Below are positions 28,262 to 37,160 of a DNA stretch of 64,000 nt, piece by piece (the stretch's first letter is position 1; every line of letters starts with the position of its first letter). Where the stretch lies: assembly GCF_001891085.1 (NCBI RefSeq), contig NZ_JXUP01000001.1:282239-346238 (forward strand), given 5' to 3'. Position numbers and translations under genes: made by a program. Below the pieces are notes generated by a model. The model searched no databases. It saw only the letters and a program-made list of their open reading frames with translations, and was not told the DNA's origin. This DNA is from Campylobacter concisus (GTDB taxonomy: Bacteria > Campylobacterota > Campylobacteria > Campylobacterales > Campylobacteraceae).

Positions 28262-29381
28262 TATTCTTTCCTAAAATTGGCTTCCATTTAGGTGATATAT
28301 TTTCTATATGAAATTTCTTTGCATACTCTTTAGACATTTTTCCAAACTCTAGTCTAAGATTAAAATCATCTATCAATTTCTTTAAATTTGTCGATAAAGT
28401 AGCAATATCTCCAGTGCGACACACTAGTCCATTTTTGCCATGTTTGACTAAAAATTTAGCTCCGACATTATCAAAGGCTACTATGGGCAAGCCACACTCC
28501 ATGGCCTCTATTACAACCATACCATAGCCTTCTTCTATGGAAGACATTACATAAATTGAACTATCAATATAGTATTGTTTAATATCGAATTGCTGTGGTA
28601 TAAATTCAATATTTCTTGTATCAAGCTCTTCACATATTCTTTTGAGATTATCTTCTTCCTGTCCGCTGCCGATAATCCTCAGTCTCCACCCTCCAACATC
28701 ATCACAAATTAATTTCCATGATTTTATCAATAAATCAAATCCTTTCACTTTGTCAAGTCTTCCTACAGCTAAAACATTTTTTTGCATCAAATTACTAGGA
28801 TTTTTAACATAAAAAGTGACTGGATTTGGTATATACACTATTTTACTTGCGATCTCTTGCCAATAATCTTTAAAAATTTTATCAATTATTTTTCTTTTAA
28901 ATGTTTTCTTAACGGTAGAACTATCAAAACTATCGTAATCATTATGTAATGCAATAACATTATCAAACGTACAAGCTATCATATAATTTTTAAAATTATC
29001 ATACAGTGTTATAAAATCACTACTTCCACCATGAGCAAAATAAACCAATTTTATACTTTTATCTATCAAACCTATTTTTTTGAGTAAATACAGGTATGGT
29101 ATATATAGGGCTTTGTTGTAAATGTGTATTTCATTTTTTCTTTTATCTATAAATTTAAATATTTTAAAAAAAGTCCTAGTTCTCGACCGTTGTTGAAATT
29201 TATCAATACCCAAGATGGAATATTTAACTTTTTTATTAAAATCATAGAAAAGAGATACATCAATATTAGATACTATCTCTACATCGTAGCCTTTATCTAT
29301 AAAATGATTACTCCATAAATTGATAACTCTAGCTGGTCCACCAGCTTGCATTGTAGAGTTTAAAAAAACTATTTTCTTCAT
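28254..29381 (-). CDS. Glycosyltransferase family 4
   Basis: A 375-residue GT-B enzyme. KIVFLNSTMQAGGPARVINL opens it; the sugar-nucleotide site shows AVGRLDKVKGFDLLIKSW, the EX7E motif in SSIEEGYGMVVIEAMECGLP and the segment NGLVCRTGD. The start is ATG 29381 with TAGG seven bases upstream; the frame remains open further but without a good ribosome site. It may add the next sugar of the repeat; donor unknown. Confidence 0.88.
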   Translation of the reverse strand: MKKIVFLNSTMQAGGPARVINLWSNHFIDKGYDVEIVSNIDVSLFYDFNKKVKYSILGIDKFQQRSRTRTFFKIFKFIDKRKNEIHIYNKALYIPYLYLLKKIGLIDKSIKLVYFAHGGSSDFITLYDNFKNYMIACTFDNVIALHNDYDSFDSSTVKKTFKRKIIDKIFKDYWQEIASKIVYIPNPVTFYVKNPSNLMQKNVLAVGRLDKVKGFDLLIKSWKLICDDVGGWRLRIIGSGQEEDNLKRICEELDTRNIEFIPQQFDIKQYYIDSSIYVMSSIEEGYGMVVIEAMECGLPIVAFDNVGAKFLVKHGKNGLVCRTGDIATLSTNLKKLIDDFNLRLEFGKMSKEYAKKFHIENISPKWKPILGKNNA

Positions 29382-29388
29382 TATTTGC

Positions 29389-29505
29389 CTAGTATTTTTT
29401 GACAGTTGCAAGCAAACCAAAATGATCTAAAATATTTCTAATTCCATTTTCAAGAAGGAATAAAACATTTTTAGCTTTTATTTGAAACGAATTAAATTCT
29501 TTCAT
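29389..29505 (-). CDS. Possible small ORF in the glycan operon
   Basis: A 38-codon open frame, ATG at 29505 and TAG at 29389, encoding a basic, mildly hydrophobic peptide (KEFNSFQIKAKNVLFLLENG at its N-terminal end). It fills the only gap of note in the operon, and GGTAG lies nine bases before the ATG. It may be a true small protein or the last remains of a gene. The spacing pattern is the only evidence. Confidence 0.35.
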   Translation of the reverse strand: MKEFNSFQIKAKNVLFLLENGIRNILDHFGLLATVKKY

Positions 29506-29520
29506 TTTCTACCATCATTT

Positions 29521-30441
29521 TTAAATCTGCCGATTAACAAATCCTATCCTAATCTTTTTGAAAATTAATTTTAATAAATCAATAAAATTATCTATTAAAA
29601 CAAATAGATTTTTTAGAACTATTTTTCCGTCTGCTATCTCTATATCATTAGCAATATTATATGTATGAAAAGCTATATAGCCTTTTGGTGGATAAATCAT
29701 TTTAGATACTTCTTCTTCATATTCTGTGTCGGTTATTTTATTGACTTTCATAAAATTAATTTTATACCCATATCTCTTTTTACAATCTTGGGAAACTCTA
29801 AAGAAGCCAGACTCACCTTCTATAAACCGTCCCCCATTTCTAACAAATTCTTTATCTGTAAGCACTGGGTTATTATGAACCTCTACGAAATCATCGTTTA
29901 AAAGGTCATTAGACTGATATATAGATAAATTCTCAGAGTGTAAACATCTACTATGAGCATAAATACTAGTAAATAAATAAACTTTTTGATCTTTAAACAA
30001 AAGGACATTGTCTGCTGCACTTATATCATTTACTAATGTTTTTATTTTTACTATACTATATGGAAAATTTATAAATTTATACAAGTCTATTGTTTTGTTT
30101 TCACTACTTTCTGGAATCATGTAATATTCATTTTTATATAAAAAGACATTTGGAAATGATAAGTGGTATTTTTCATTCAATATAACTCTTATGTTTTTAA
30201 TTCCATTACAATTCTGACAATACTCTCCAGCGCATAAGTAGCCGTGCCTTTTTTTTATATCAAATTCTTCAAAAAATATATAATACTTACCATCTTTATA
30301 TACGATAAATGGGTCTGCTCTACTTACATCTTTTGGTTGTTTTAGTCTGACCCATACACTTTCATTTGACTTTTTTATCAAAATACACCACTGATGTGTC
30401 TTAAAAAGATTCTCGATAATTTTTTTTATAATATTAAACAT
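29521..30441 (-). CDS. Beta-propeller protein of GH43/GINT1 N-terminal type
   Basis: A 306-residue soluble protein with repeated beta-propeller motifs: SRADPFIVYKDGKYYIFFEE, LSFPNVFLYKNEYYMIPES and SAADNVLLFKDQKVYLF. These fit the five-bladed fold found in glucosamine inositolphosphorylceramide transferase-type N-termini and GH43-like proteins, which occur in many capsule and LOS loci, often beside formyl or acyl transfer genes. An enzymatic role has not been shown for the bacterial forms to my knowledge. It overlaps the methyltransferase by 8 bases. Confidence 0.65.
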   Translation of the reverse strand: MFNIIKKIIENLFKTHQWCILIKKSNESVWVRLKQPKDVSRADPFIVYKDGKYYIFFEEFDIKKRHGYLCAGEYCQNCNGIKNIRVILNEKYHLSFPNVFLYKNEYYMIPESSENKTIDLYKFINFPYSIVKIKTLVNDISAADNVLLFKDQKVYLFTSIYAHSRCLHSENLSIYQSNDLLNDDFVEVHNNPVLTDKEFVRNGGRFIEGESGFFRVSQDCKKRYGYKINFMKVNKITDTEYEEEVSKMIYPPKGYIAFHTYNIANDIEIADGKIVLKNLFVLIDNFIDLLKLIFKKIRIGFVNRQI

Positions 30442-31132
30442 TTTTTACCTTAATAGCATAAATTACCGAATCAATATAAAGATTGGTTGTTTTTTGACAA
30501 AACTTTAAATTTAGTAATCCAATTAAATTTAAGAAAGGAGTAACTAACAATTTTAAAATTCTTCTTAGAAACTTAAAAGTAATTTTACCAATCATATCAT
30601 TAAAATATACGTTTGCTAGCAAAAATAGTGAGCTTAAATTTGGATTTGTTTTTTCTCGTTTTATAATTTCAAATCCATAATCAATAAAAAGCTTTTCTGC
30701 GTAATAAGTAGAAAATTTTCTCTCGGAGTGCTTTTCGCCATCAAACCATATAAACGGTACAGAAATTAAAATTTTACCGTTAATTCTTAGTACTCTGTTA
30801 ATTTCTTTCATAATATTCTCAATATTATCTGCCTGGTATATAGCCTGAAAACTAACAAGACCATCAAATGAACTATCCTCAAAAGGGAAAGTATTACCAT
30901 CATAAAAAAAATCGGCATTGTTCTGCCCCCCCCCTATTAGTTCAAGACCTATATATCTCTTACATTCAAATAGATCGATATAAGGTTTTGTTCCGCAGCC
31001 TAAATCCAAAATAGAGCCATTAAAATTTTTTGAAAATTTTTGAATATATCTCCAAAGTTCCTTTCTCTCTAAAAAATTTGCATTTAAAAAGAACTCTAAT
31101 ATTTTTGGATTCCAGTCATTTCTTTTAAACAT
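30434..31132 (-). CDS. SAM-dependent methyltransferase, phase-variable by a G9 tract
   Basis: A 232-residue class I methyltransferase. ILDLGCGTKPYIDLF is the SAM-binding loop; FDGLVSFQAIYQADNI and INRVLRINGKILISVPF are motifs II and III. A run of nine G on the coding strand (30926-30934) encodes three glycines just after the SAM loop (ELIGGGQNN). In this sequence the frame is open (ON). Loss or gain of one G would bring early stops, about 12 codons after a gain. Such tracts are classic contingency sites in Campylobacter surface-glycan genes. Confidence 0.85.
   Translation of the reverse strand: MFKRNDWNPKILEFFLNANFLERKELWRYIQKFSKNFNGSILDLGCGTKPYIDLFECKRYIGLELIGGGQNNADFFYDGNTFPFEDSSFDGLVSFQAIYQADNIENIMKEINRVLRINGKILISVPFIWFDGEKHSERKFSTYYAEKLFIDYGFEIIKREKTNPNLSSLFLLANVYFNDMIGKITFKFLRRILKLLVTPFLNLIGLLNLKFCQKTTNLYIDSVIYAIKVKNV
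30926..30934 (-). repeat. G9 homopolymer (contingency tract)
   Basis: Nine consecutive C on the plus strand (G on the coding strand) inside the methyltransferase gene, in the ON register. It is the longest G/C run in the window. A gain of one G puts TGA a few codons downstream; a loss of one also leads to an early TGA further along. Confidence 0.85.
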
Positions 31133-32123
31133 TACATAACCTTATAACTTTTTTTATAGAATTAACCCAATTTTCAAGGCTATATCTTTTAGCCATATTA
31201 GAATTTATATATGAATTAATATTATCTATATACTCCAAATACCTTTTATCTTCTATGCTAGATATAAATGCATGCATTTCATCAATAGAATTAAATTGTC
31301 TAAAATCTACAAAACATTCTTTCGGGATAATTTTTTCAATATTTGGTGCCCCCCAATAGATAGGAACCGTACTGGCCAAAAAACAATCAAATATCTTTTC
31401 ACTAACATAATCTTCCACATTATTTGCATTTTCAAAACAAATCACAAACTTGTACTTACTTATAGTTGCTATCTTGTCTTCAACAGTGCCTTTATAAGAG
31501 ATCCTTTTAGGCGCCAATAGTTTTGAGCTAAATATAGTTTTATTTCTAATTTTTAGTATATATTTATCCCACCCATAGCCATACAAATCAAAATCATTAA
31601 TATATTTTTTTTCAAACCATCTAATGATTTTAAATCTATGTGAGTACAATTCCCCTTCTATATTTGATGATAGATTACTATTAATCAAAACACATAGCTT
31701 TCTATCTAGATAGTCTTTAACTGTTGCCCTTTCTGAAAAAACATACCTTGTAGATGGGAAGAAAAAATACTTTTTATTATCTATTAAACTATTTTTCCAT
31801 GTTAGAATAAAATCAAATTCTTGGTGTCGTTTTTTATCGTAATTGATTTTATTTATAATTTCTGCTTCTCGTAACATTACTATTGATTTTGTTTTTTTCT
31901 TATTTATGATCTTGTTTATACTAAAAGTCGGCATATCCAAAAAGATACAAATGTCCGGATCAATGTTTTGTTTTTTATATATATCTAGAGTATGAATTTC
32001 ATACCCTATTCTTTTTAAGTCATTAGTCAAACTAACATATTCATTTGTTAATGGATATTGAAGCAAGAAATAATCATCGTTTACTCGTTTATCGTATTCA
32101 CAATAAAATGCTATTGTTTTCAT
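31125..32123 (-). CDS. Glycosyltransferase family 10 (fucosyltransferase-type)
   Basis: A 332-residue protein whose C-terminal half is the family 10 GDP-fucose-binding domain: KFVICFENANNVEDYVSEKI, then FDCFLASTVPIYWGAP and IPKECFVDFRQF, close to the alpha-1,3/4-fucosyltransferase signature. The operon makes GDP-fucose (manC, gmd, fcl), so a fucosyl acceptor in the glycan is consistent. The N-terminal half is less conserved, as usual. A six-G tract lies at 31349-31354 but is short. It overlaps the methyltransferase start by 8 bases. Confidence 0.85.
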   Translation of the reverse strand: MKTIAFYCEYDKRVNDDYFLLQYPLTNEYVSLTNDLKRIGYEIHTLDIYKKQNIDPDICIFLDMPTFSINKIINKKKTKSIVMLREAEIINKINYDKKRHQEFDFILTWKNSLIDNKKYFFFPSTRYVFSERATVKDYLDRKLCVLINSNLSSNIEGELYSHRFKIIRWFEKKYINDFDLYGYGWDKYILKIRNKTIFSSKLLAPKRISYKGTVEDKIATISKYKFVICFENANNVEDYVSEKIFDCFLASTVPIYWGAPNIEKIIPKECFVDFRQFNSIDEMHAFISSIEDKRYLEYIDNINSYINSNMAKRYSLENWVNSIKKVIRLCNV

Positions 32124-32125
32124 AT

Positions 32126-32926
32126 CTATAGCAACTCTCCACCAAGAGATTGCTTTAAGTAATCTTTATGCACATAGATATCATCCAAGCCGATTATTCT
32201 TCCCCATAAAACAAAATCATTTTTTAACATAATTTTTCTTATTGACTCATCTCCATAAATCGGAGAGCAAGGAGGGTTATTTTCTATAGTTAATACATTA
32301 ATTCTAACGGCATTAAAATCAATTCCTTCTAATACATTTAATTCGTGCCCTTCAACATCTAATGATAAATAATCTATATGAGTAATATTTTCCTCTTTCA
32401 TAACTTCTCTAAAGGTCCTAGCCTTCACTAAAATTTCTTCCGTTTCATATTCATAATCTATAGTTCTTGTTTCTTTGACAAAAGAAAGCATGTCTTCCCA
32501 TCCGGTGGTATTTTTTACAATAGTAAAAACCATTTCCTTTTCAGCATCAGAAAGAGCATAAGAAAAAAGCTTTGCCTTCCTGTGCCTAATCCAAAGATCA
32601 GCCAGATACGGCAAAGGTTCAAAGGCTACACCGTGCCAGCCTAATTGCTCGAAATATAAAGTATTATTTATCTTTAACGGATGATTCCCGCCAATGTCGC
32701 AAAAAAAACCATCTTTTTTATTTTTAAAAAAATTTTCATATATGATATAATCTTGATTATCTTGTGAGAATAATTTTCTATTGCCCTGAGAAATAGGACC
32801 AAATATTTTTAAGTTTGGGTAGTTATCTTTTAACTTATTAATAACCTGTTTTTTTCGCATTTCACTCAATTTTCTATATAGTCTTGGCATTATTATTTTT
32901 GCCATTCTTCTAATTTTAGATTGCAT
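32126..32926 (-). CDS. FkbM-family methyltransferase
   Basis: A 266-residue FkbM-type methyltransferase. FCDIGGNHPLKINNTLYFEQ followed by LGWHGVAFEPLP is the SAM-binding region, and HIDYLSLDVEGHELNVLEGI is the family signature. FkbM enzymes O-methylate hydroxyls on sugars or phosphate-linked groups and are frequent in Campylobacter capsule loci. Its substrate here is not evident. It lies 2 bases after the flippase gene and 2 before the fucosyltransferase. Confidence 0.9.
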   Translation of the reverse strand: MQSKIRRMAKIIMPRLYRKLSEMRKKQVINKLKDNYPNLKIFGPISQGNRKLFSQDNQDYIIYENFFKNKKDGFFCDIGGNHPLKINNTLYFEQLGWHGVAFEPLPYLADLWIRHRKAKLFSYALSDAEKEMVFTIVKNTTGWEDMLSFVKETRTIDYEYETEEILVKARTFREVMKEENITHIDYLSLDVEGHELNVLEGIDFNAVRINVLTIENNPPCSPIYGDESIRKIMLKNDFVLWGRIIGLDDIYVHKDYLKQSLGGELL

Positions 32927-32928
32927 TT

Positions 32929-34242
32929 TTATTCCTTAATATTATTTAGTGGTGTCCAACATACTAGTTTTAAATAATAATATTCTCTTAATTTCGGATC
33001 CAACAAATCAAAAACATAACTTACACATATTAGTGTAATTAGTGTCGCCATAGCAGCACCAACAACACCATGTGTATTAATTAAAATATAGTTAAGTACT
33101 ATATTAATTAATACACCAAATGTGCTTTTATATAAATACCTTGACTCAAATTTTTCAACATAGAGTATTTTTACAAAAACTGCATCAATCGATGCAAAGA
33201 TAATACACCATGAAAGGACAGATAAAATATGCGGGGCACTAGCAAACTTTTCACCATATAATATTGTAATAATAAAACTACTACAAAAGGTCATTATTAA
33301 GGCAATCGGAATAGATATCCACAATACCAATCTATAAAGTTTTTCAAGTAGTTTTAAATAGCTGTCTTGATTTTGTAATTTTAATTCTACTAATTTTGGA
33401 TATATAGAAGCCACGATAATACTAGGAATAAAATAAAACAGTTCACTAACTCTTATTGCTGCTGCATAGTTCCCATTTGCATCGTTCCCAAGCATATGTT
33501 TTATCATAATTTGATCAGTTCTTGTATATATAAATGCTGTTATAGATACCATAAGCATTGGTATAGAAATTTTTATATATTTTTTTAACAATACTTTTTC
33601 AATTTTCCAACCTAATATATTTCCGCCCTTGTAATTATATATAAACAAACAACTCAATGCTAAAAAAAGACTATCGAACACAAGCGCATATGCAAAATAC
33701 ATTAATGGCATACTAAAATAAACTAATAATATTTTTATAAAAGATGAAACCAAAAAACCTGTATTACTAGCAAAAACTATATATTTTGATAAAACTCTTG
33801 CTTGGAAAAAACTTTCAATTAAAATATAAAAAACTTGAAAAATAACAGTTATTGCCACTATATTTACTAATAACCTAGTTTGAGATTCTTTATAAATAAA
33901 AAAACTTAATATAAAAATAACTCCCATGGATATAATAGACGAGGCAAACATCATAAAAAATGCGGTTCCAAGCACCTTATCTACATTATTTTGATCGTTT
34001 ACAATATCTCTTACTATAATTTGACTTAGACCTAAAGAGGCAAATGCAATAAATATACTTACAAAGCTCTGAGCATATGAAAGCAAACCAAACCTTTCTG
34101 GGCCCAAATATCTTGTTAAATATATAACTACAAAAAAAGATATTAACATTTTGAAAATCTTATCAAAAAGTAAATATGATGTATTATTAAAATATTTCAT
34201 AAACTCATTATTTGATTTTAATGATTTTATTTTTTTAATCAT
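32929..34242 (-). CDS. Oligosaccharide flippase (Wzx/RfbX type)
   Basis: A 437-residue membrane protein with about twelve spans of the MOP/polysaccharide-synthase superfamily. The start SNNEFMKYFNNTSYLLFDKI and the block TRYLGPERFGLLSYAQSF are typical of Wzx proteins that flip undecaprenyl-linked repeat units across the inner membrane. No Wzy-type polymerase or ligase gene is present in the operon, which suggests a single unit is transferred or that those genes are elsewhere. It overlaps the AEP fusion gene by 4 bases. Confidence 0.9.
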   Translation of the reverse strand: MIKKIKSLKSNNEFMKYFNNTSYLLFDKIFKMLISFFVVIYLTRYLGPERFGLLSYAQSFVSIFIAFASLGLSQIIVRDIVNDQNNVDKVLGTAFFMMFASSIISMGVIFILSFFIYKESQTRLLVNIVAITVIFQVFYILIESFFQARVLSKYIVFASNTGFLVSSFIKILLVYFSMPLMYFAYALVFDSLFLALSCLFIYNYKGGNILGWKIEKVLLKKYIKISIPMLMVSITAFIYTRTDQIMIKHMLGNDANGNYAAAIRVSELFYFIPSIIVASIYPKLVELKLQNQDSYLKLLEKLYRLVLWISIPIALIMTFCSSFIITILYGEKFASAPHILSVLSWCIIFASIDAVFVKILYVEKFESRYLYKSTFGVLINIVLNYILINTHGVVGAAMATLITLICVSYVFDLLDPKLREYYYLKLVCWTPLNNIKE

Positions 34243-36050
34243 CTGTTTAAATACTCTTTTAAAATTACAATAAAATCTTCAATATCTTTACTATCTATCT
34301 GCCCTATATTTGCAATCCTAAAAGTATTAAATTCTGCCACCTTTCCAGGGTAAATAGTAAAGCCTCTCTCATAAAAATAATTATGCATATCATTGAAATC
34401 TATACCATCAGGTATATGAATAGAAGTGATAATTTTAGAGTGATATTTGTCATTTACTAAATAAGTTAACCCCATCTCTTTTAGGGCTTTTATTAAAGTT
34501 TCCCAAGATTTACAATACCTCTTGTATCTATTTTCTATACCCTCATCTTTAGCTTCAATAATAGCTTGTTTAAGGGCGTATATGGTTTGTACTGGTGGAG
34601 TAAATCTCATTTGATAATTTTTTTTAAAATTATCATACTGTTCATAAAGACTTAAATAAAAAGTTCTTGGTGTTATGTTTTTTAACTCATCCAAAGAAGA
34701 TTTTTTAGCAACTACAAAACTGACACCGGCCATACCTTGAATATTTTTGTTACTACTAGAGGCCAAATATGAAATATTTTGTTTTTGCATATCGATTGGG
34801 ATAGCAGCATAAGAACTCATAGCATCTACTATAAACTCTATATTATATTGTTTTGCCAATTTTCCTAAATCACTAAGGTTATTTAAAATACCCGTAGTAG
34901 TCTCGTTGTGTATAACAGCAAGATGAGAAATGGAGCTATTATTTTGCTTTATTACTTCCTTTACTTTTTTTAAGTCCACTGGCTCTATAGATGAACTTTT
35001 AAATTCTATATATTTTATCTTATATCTTGATGCTATTTGACACATTCTTGTTCCATAAGCACCATTATTTATAATCAGTATGCTCTTATTGTATGGAACA
35101 ACGGAAGTTAATATAGCTTCTACAGCTGCTGTACCACTTCCACCAAATAATACCGTGGTATAGTCATTAGTATTAGCAACAATGCTTGTAAGCTCAGACG
35201 AAACATATTCCATGATATCACCAAATTCTTTTTCTCTTGGGCAAATATCTGGTACAACTTGAGCCGTTTTGACAGTATCGGTTGTTGTTGCTGGCCCTGG
35301 ATTTAATAATATATTTCTTTTAATTTTCATATTTTTTGCCTTTATTTTAGGTAGTATTTTTTCAATTGCTCTTCTTAAATGGTCTTTGTCATCTATCTCA
35401 CACCATATAAGACCGTTTATCTTTTTAACAAAAAATGAACTTTTACTTGAAATTTTAGCCATGATATTTTCATAATCTATTTTTAGATTATCTTGTTTTT
35501 CAAAGGTCTCACACATAATCTTATAATTTTTTAGTGAAACTTTCGATATCCCAACAAGTTCTCCGTATATAGATCCTAATTCTTCTCTTTTTTTTGACAA
35601 AGAAACAAGATTATAATTTTCATCGATCTCTATATATACTTCATCATTCGAATTTGTTTTATCACTTACCAAAACAATATTGTCCAATTCATCTTCAAGA
35701 AGAAATTTTAATGCATCTTTTTCATATAATAAATCAGATTCAAGGAGCAAAAAATCATCATTTAACTTTTCTTTCATACAATAAAGAGTATACATACTAC
35801 TAGTTATCTCGTACTTATCACTTTTAACTGTTTCTATTTGTGGATAATTAAGTGAAAATTTTTCATATATTTCAGCCAAATAGCCAGTACCTATATATAT
35901 TTTTTCAATTCCACATGATAATAAATTATCTATACTTCTTTTGACAAGAGAAATGCCTTCTATTTCTAAAAGACCTTTTGGTTTTAATTTTGTCCTTTCT
36001 TTTAATCTACTTCCGAAACCTGCTGCCAGTATAACTGCTGTATTTATCAT
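34239..36050 (-). CDS. Phosphonate cytidylyltransferase / 2-aminoethylphosphonate transaminase fusion (PntC-PhnW type)
   Basis: A 603-residue two-domain enzyme. Residues 1-240 are a sugar-nucleotidyltransferase-like domain (ILAAGFGSRLKERTKLKPKG, then LLESDLLYEKDALKFLL) of the type that activates choline phosphate or AEP with CTP. Residues about 245-603 are a class V, PLP-dependent aminotransferase of PhnW type; LLNPGPATTTDTVKTA opens it and SSSNKNIQGMAGVSF holds the PLP lysine. The transaminase half makes AEP from phosphonoacetaldehyde and the other half would make CMP-AEP. Such fused genes are known in Treponema. Confidence 0.88.
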   Translation of the reverse strand: MINTAVILAAGFGSRLKERTKLKPKGLLEIEGISLVKRSIDNLLSCGIEKIYIGTGYLAEIYEKFSLNYPQIETVKSDKYEITSSMYTLYCMKEKLNDDFLLLESDLLYEKDALKFLLEDELDNIVLVSDKTNSNDEVYIEIDENYNLVSLSKKREELGSIYGELVGISKVSLKNYKIMCETFEKQDNLKIDYENIMAKISSKSSFFVKKINGLIWCEIDDKDHLRRAIEKILPKIKAKNMKIKRNILLNPGPATTTDTVKTAQVVPDICPREKEFGDIMEYVSSELTSIVANTNDYTTVLFGGSGTAAVEAILTSVVPYNKSILIINNGAYGTRMCQIASRYKIKYIEFKSSSIEPVDLKKVKEVIKQNNSSISHLAVIHNETTTGILNNLSDLGKLAKQYNIEFIVDAMSSYAAIPIDMQKQNISYLASSSNKNIQGMAGVSFVVAKKSSLDELKNITPRTFYLSLYEQYDNFKKNYQMRFTPPVQTIYALKQAIIEAKDEGIENRYKRYCKSWETLIKALKEMGLTYLVNDKYHSKIITSIHIPDGIDFNDMHNYFYERGFTIYPGKVAEFNTFRIANIGQIDSKDIEDFIVILKEYLNR

Positions 36051-36095
36051 ATCTTTTTTTAAAATATCCCTTTTATTAAGTTTATTTGTATATTT

Positions 36096-37160
36096 TTAAT
36101 TAAATTTATTAACTTTTATAACTTCTAGTGGCGGTCTTGGCACTTCATTGTCTAGACCACACTTCACATGGATAAATTTTAATCCTTTAACATTTCTTAC
36201 TTTTTGTTCAAATTCTTCAACACCATAAACTATGTTATCAACTACATATAGTCCACACGCTTTTGCGATGCTTATATAATCTAAATGCTTTTGATATGTA
36301 CTCTGTCCACCGGTAGATTTATTTGACTCATTATCAAATAAAACGTAAGTTAAATTTATGTCATTTTTATATCTTCCAGCAGTAGTAAGTCCTCCCATAT
36401 GCATGACAAATTCTGCATCACCACCACATACTATAACATTTTTACCTGCCTTAGCAGCTCCAAGTCCAATACTTAAAGCTCCACCCATATTTCCAACCAT
36501 ATAAAAATTATTTGTATTTTTCATAAATGTATACATTTCTCTTGATGTGTTTCCAGTGGTTCCAATAATTAGCACATCATTATCTTTAAAAATTCTGTTC
36601 AAAGCCTCTAAAAACTTGCTTCTAGGAATATAAATAGACAAATCCAATTTATTTTTATCCTCAAGCTCAACTTTAGTAAAACTATTTTTTTCTATAATCC
36701 CAATAGTTGGTGTATTATTGCAGATTTCAATTTGTCTTATGGCATCATCAATATTATTATTATTTAATATCTGGCTGTTATATCCATATGTAGATATAAG
36801 AGACGGCAATCCTGTTGCTAGATGCTCATGTTGTATTTCACTATCTCCATCACTATACGTTCTCCAACTAGATAAAATCGGAAAAGTAATATTATATGGT
36901 TTTAATAGGCTGGTAATGCAACTACCCATGTTTGTAATACCACTGGACTGGACTAATACAATTGGCTTTTTATCTGCCATTTTTAAACCAGATGCTATAC
37001 TGCAAGCAACTGCCTCACTGGCACATGGGACATACTCAATATTCGGATTATTTATTGCCTCATTTATAACATATTTTATAAAACTACATGGAACAACGCA
37101 AAGATGTGTATATCCGTTCGCTATTAATCTACTAATAAAATCTCTTGTATCAAGTGCCAT
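36096..37160 (-). CDS. aepY: Phosphonopyruvate decarboxylase
   Basis: A 354-residue thiamine-diphosphate enzyme that decarboxylates phosphonopyruvate to phosphonoacetaldehyde, the step that pulls the unfavourable mutase reaction forward. CVVPCSFIKYVINEAI opens the Pyr domain, EHLATGLPSLISTYGY is characteristic of this family, and the ThDP motif is GGDAEFVMHMGGLTTAG...DNESNKSTGGQST. It shares one base (TAATG) with the mutase gene and lies 45 bases before the fusion gene. Confidence 0.92.
   Translation of the reverse strand: MALDTRDFISRLIANGYTHLCVVPCSFIKYVINEAINNPNIEYVPCASEAVACSIASGLKMADKKPIVLVQSSGITNMGSCITSLLKPYNITFPILSSWRTYSDGDSEIQHEHLATGLPSLISTYGYNSQILNNNNIDDAIRQIEICNNTPTIGIIEKNSFTKVELEDKNKLDLSIYIPRSKFLEALNRIFKDNDVLIIGTTGNTSREMYTFMKNTNNFYMVGNMGGALSIGLGAAKAGKNVIVCGGDAEFVMHMGGLTTAGRYKNDINLTYVLFDNESNKSTGGQSTYQKHLDYISIAKACGLYVVDNIVYGVEEFEQKVRNVKGLKFIHVKCGLDNEVPRPPLEVIKVNKFN

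Noticed and set aside
31349..31354. C6 tract in the fucosyltransferase gene as a phase-variation site
   Set aside because: Six bases is below the length at which Campylobacter G/C tracts switch often; only the G9 tract is reported as such.
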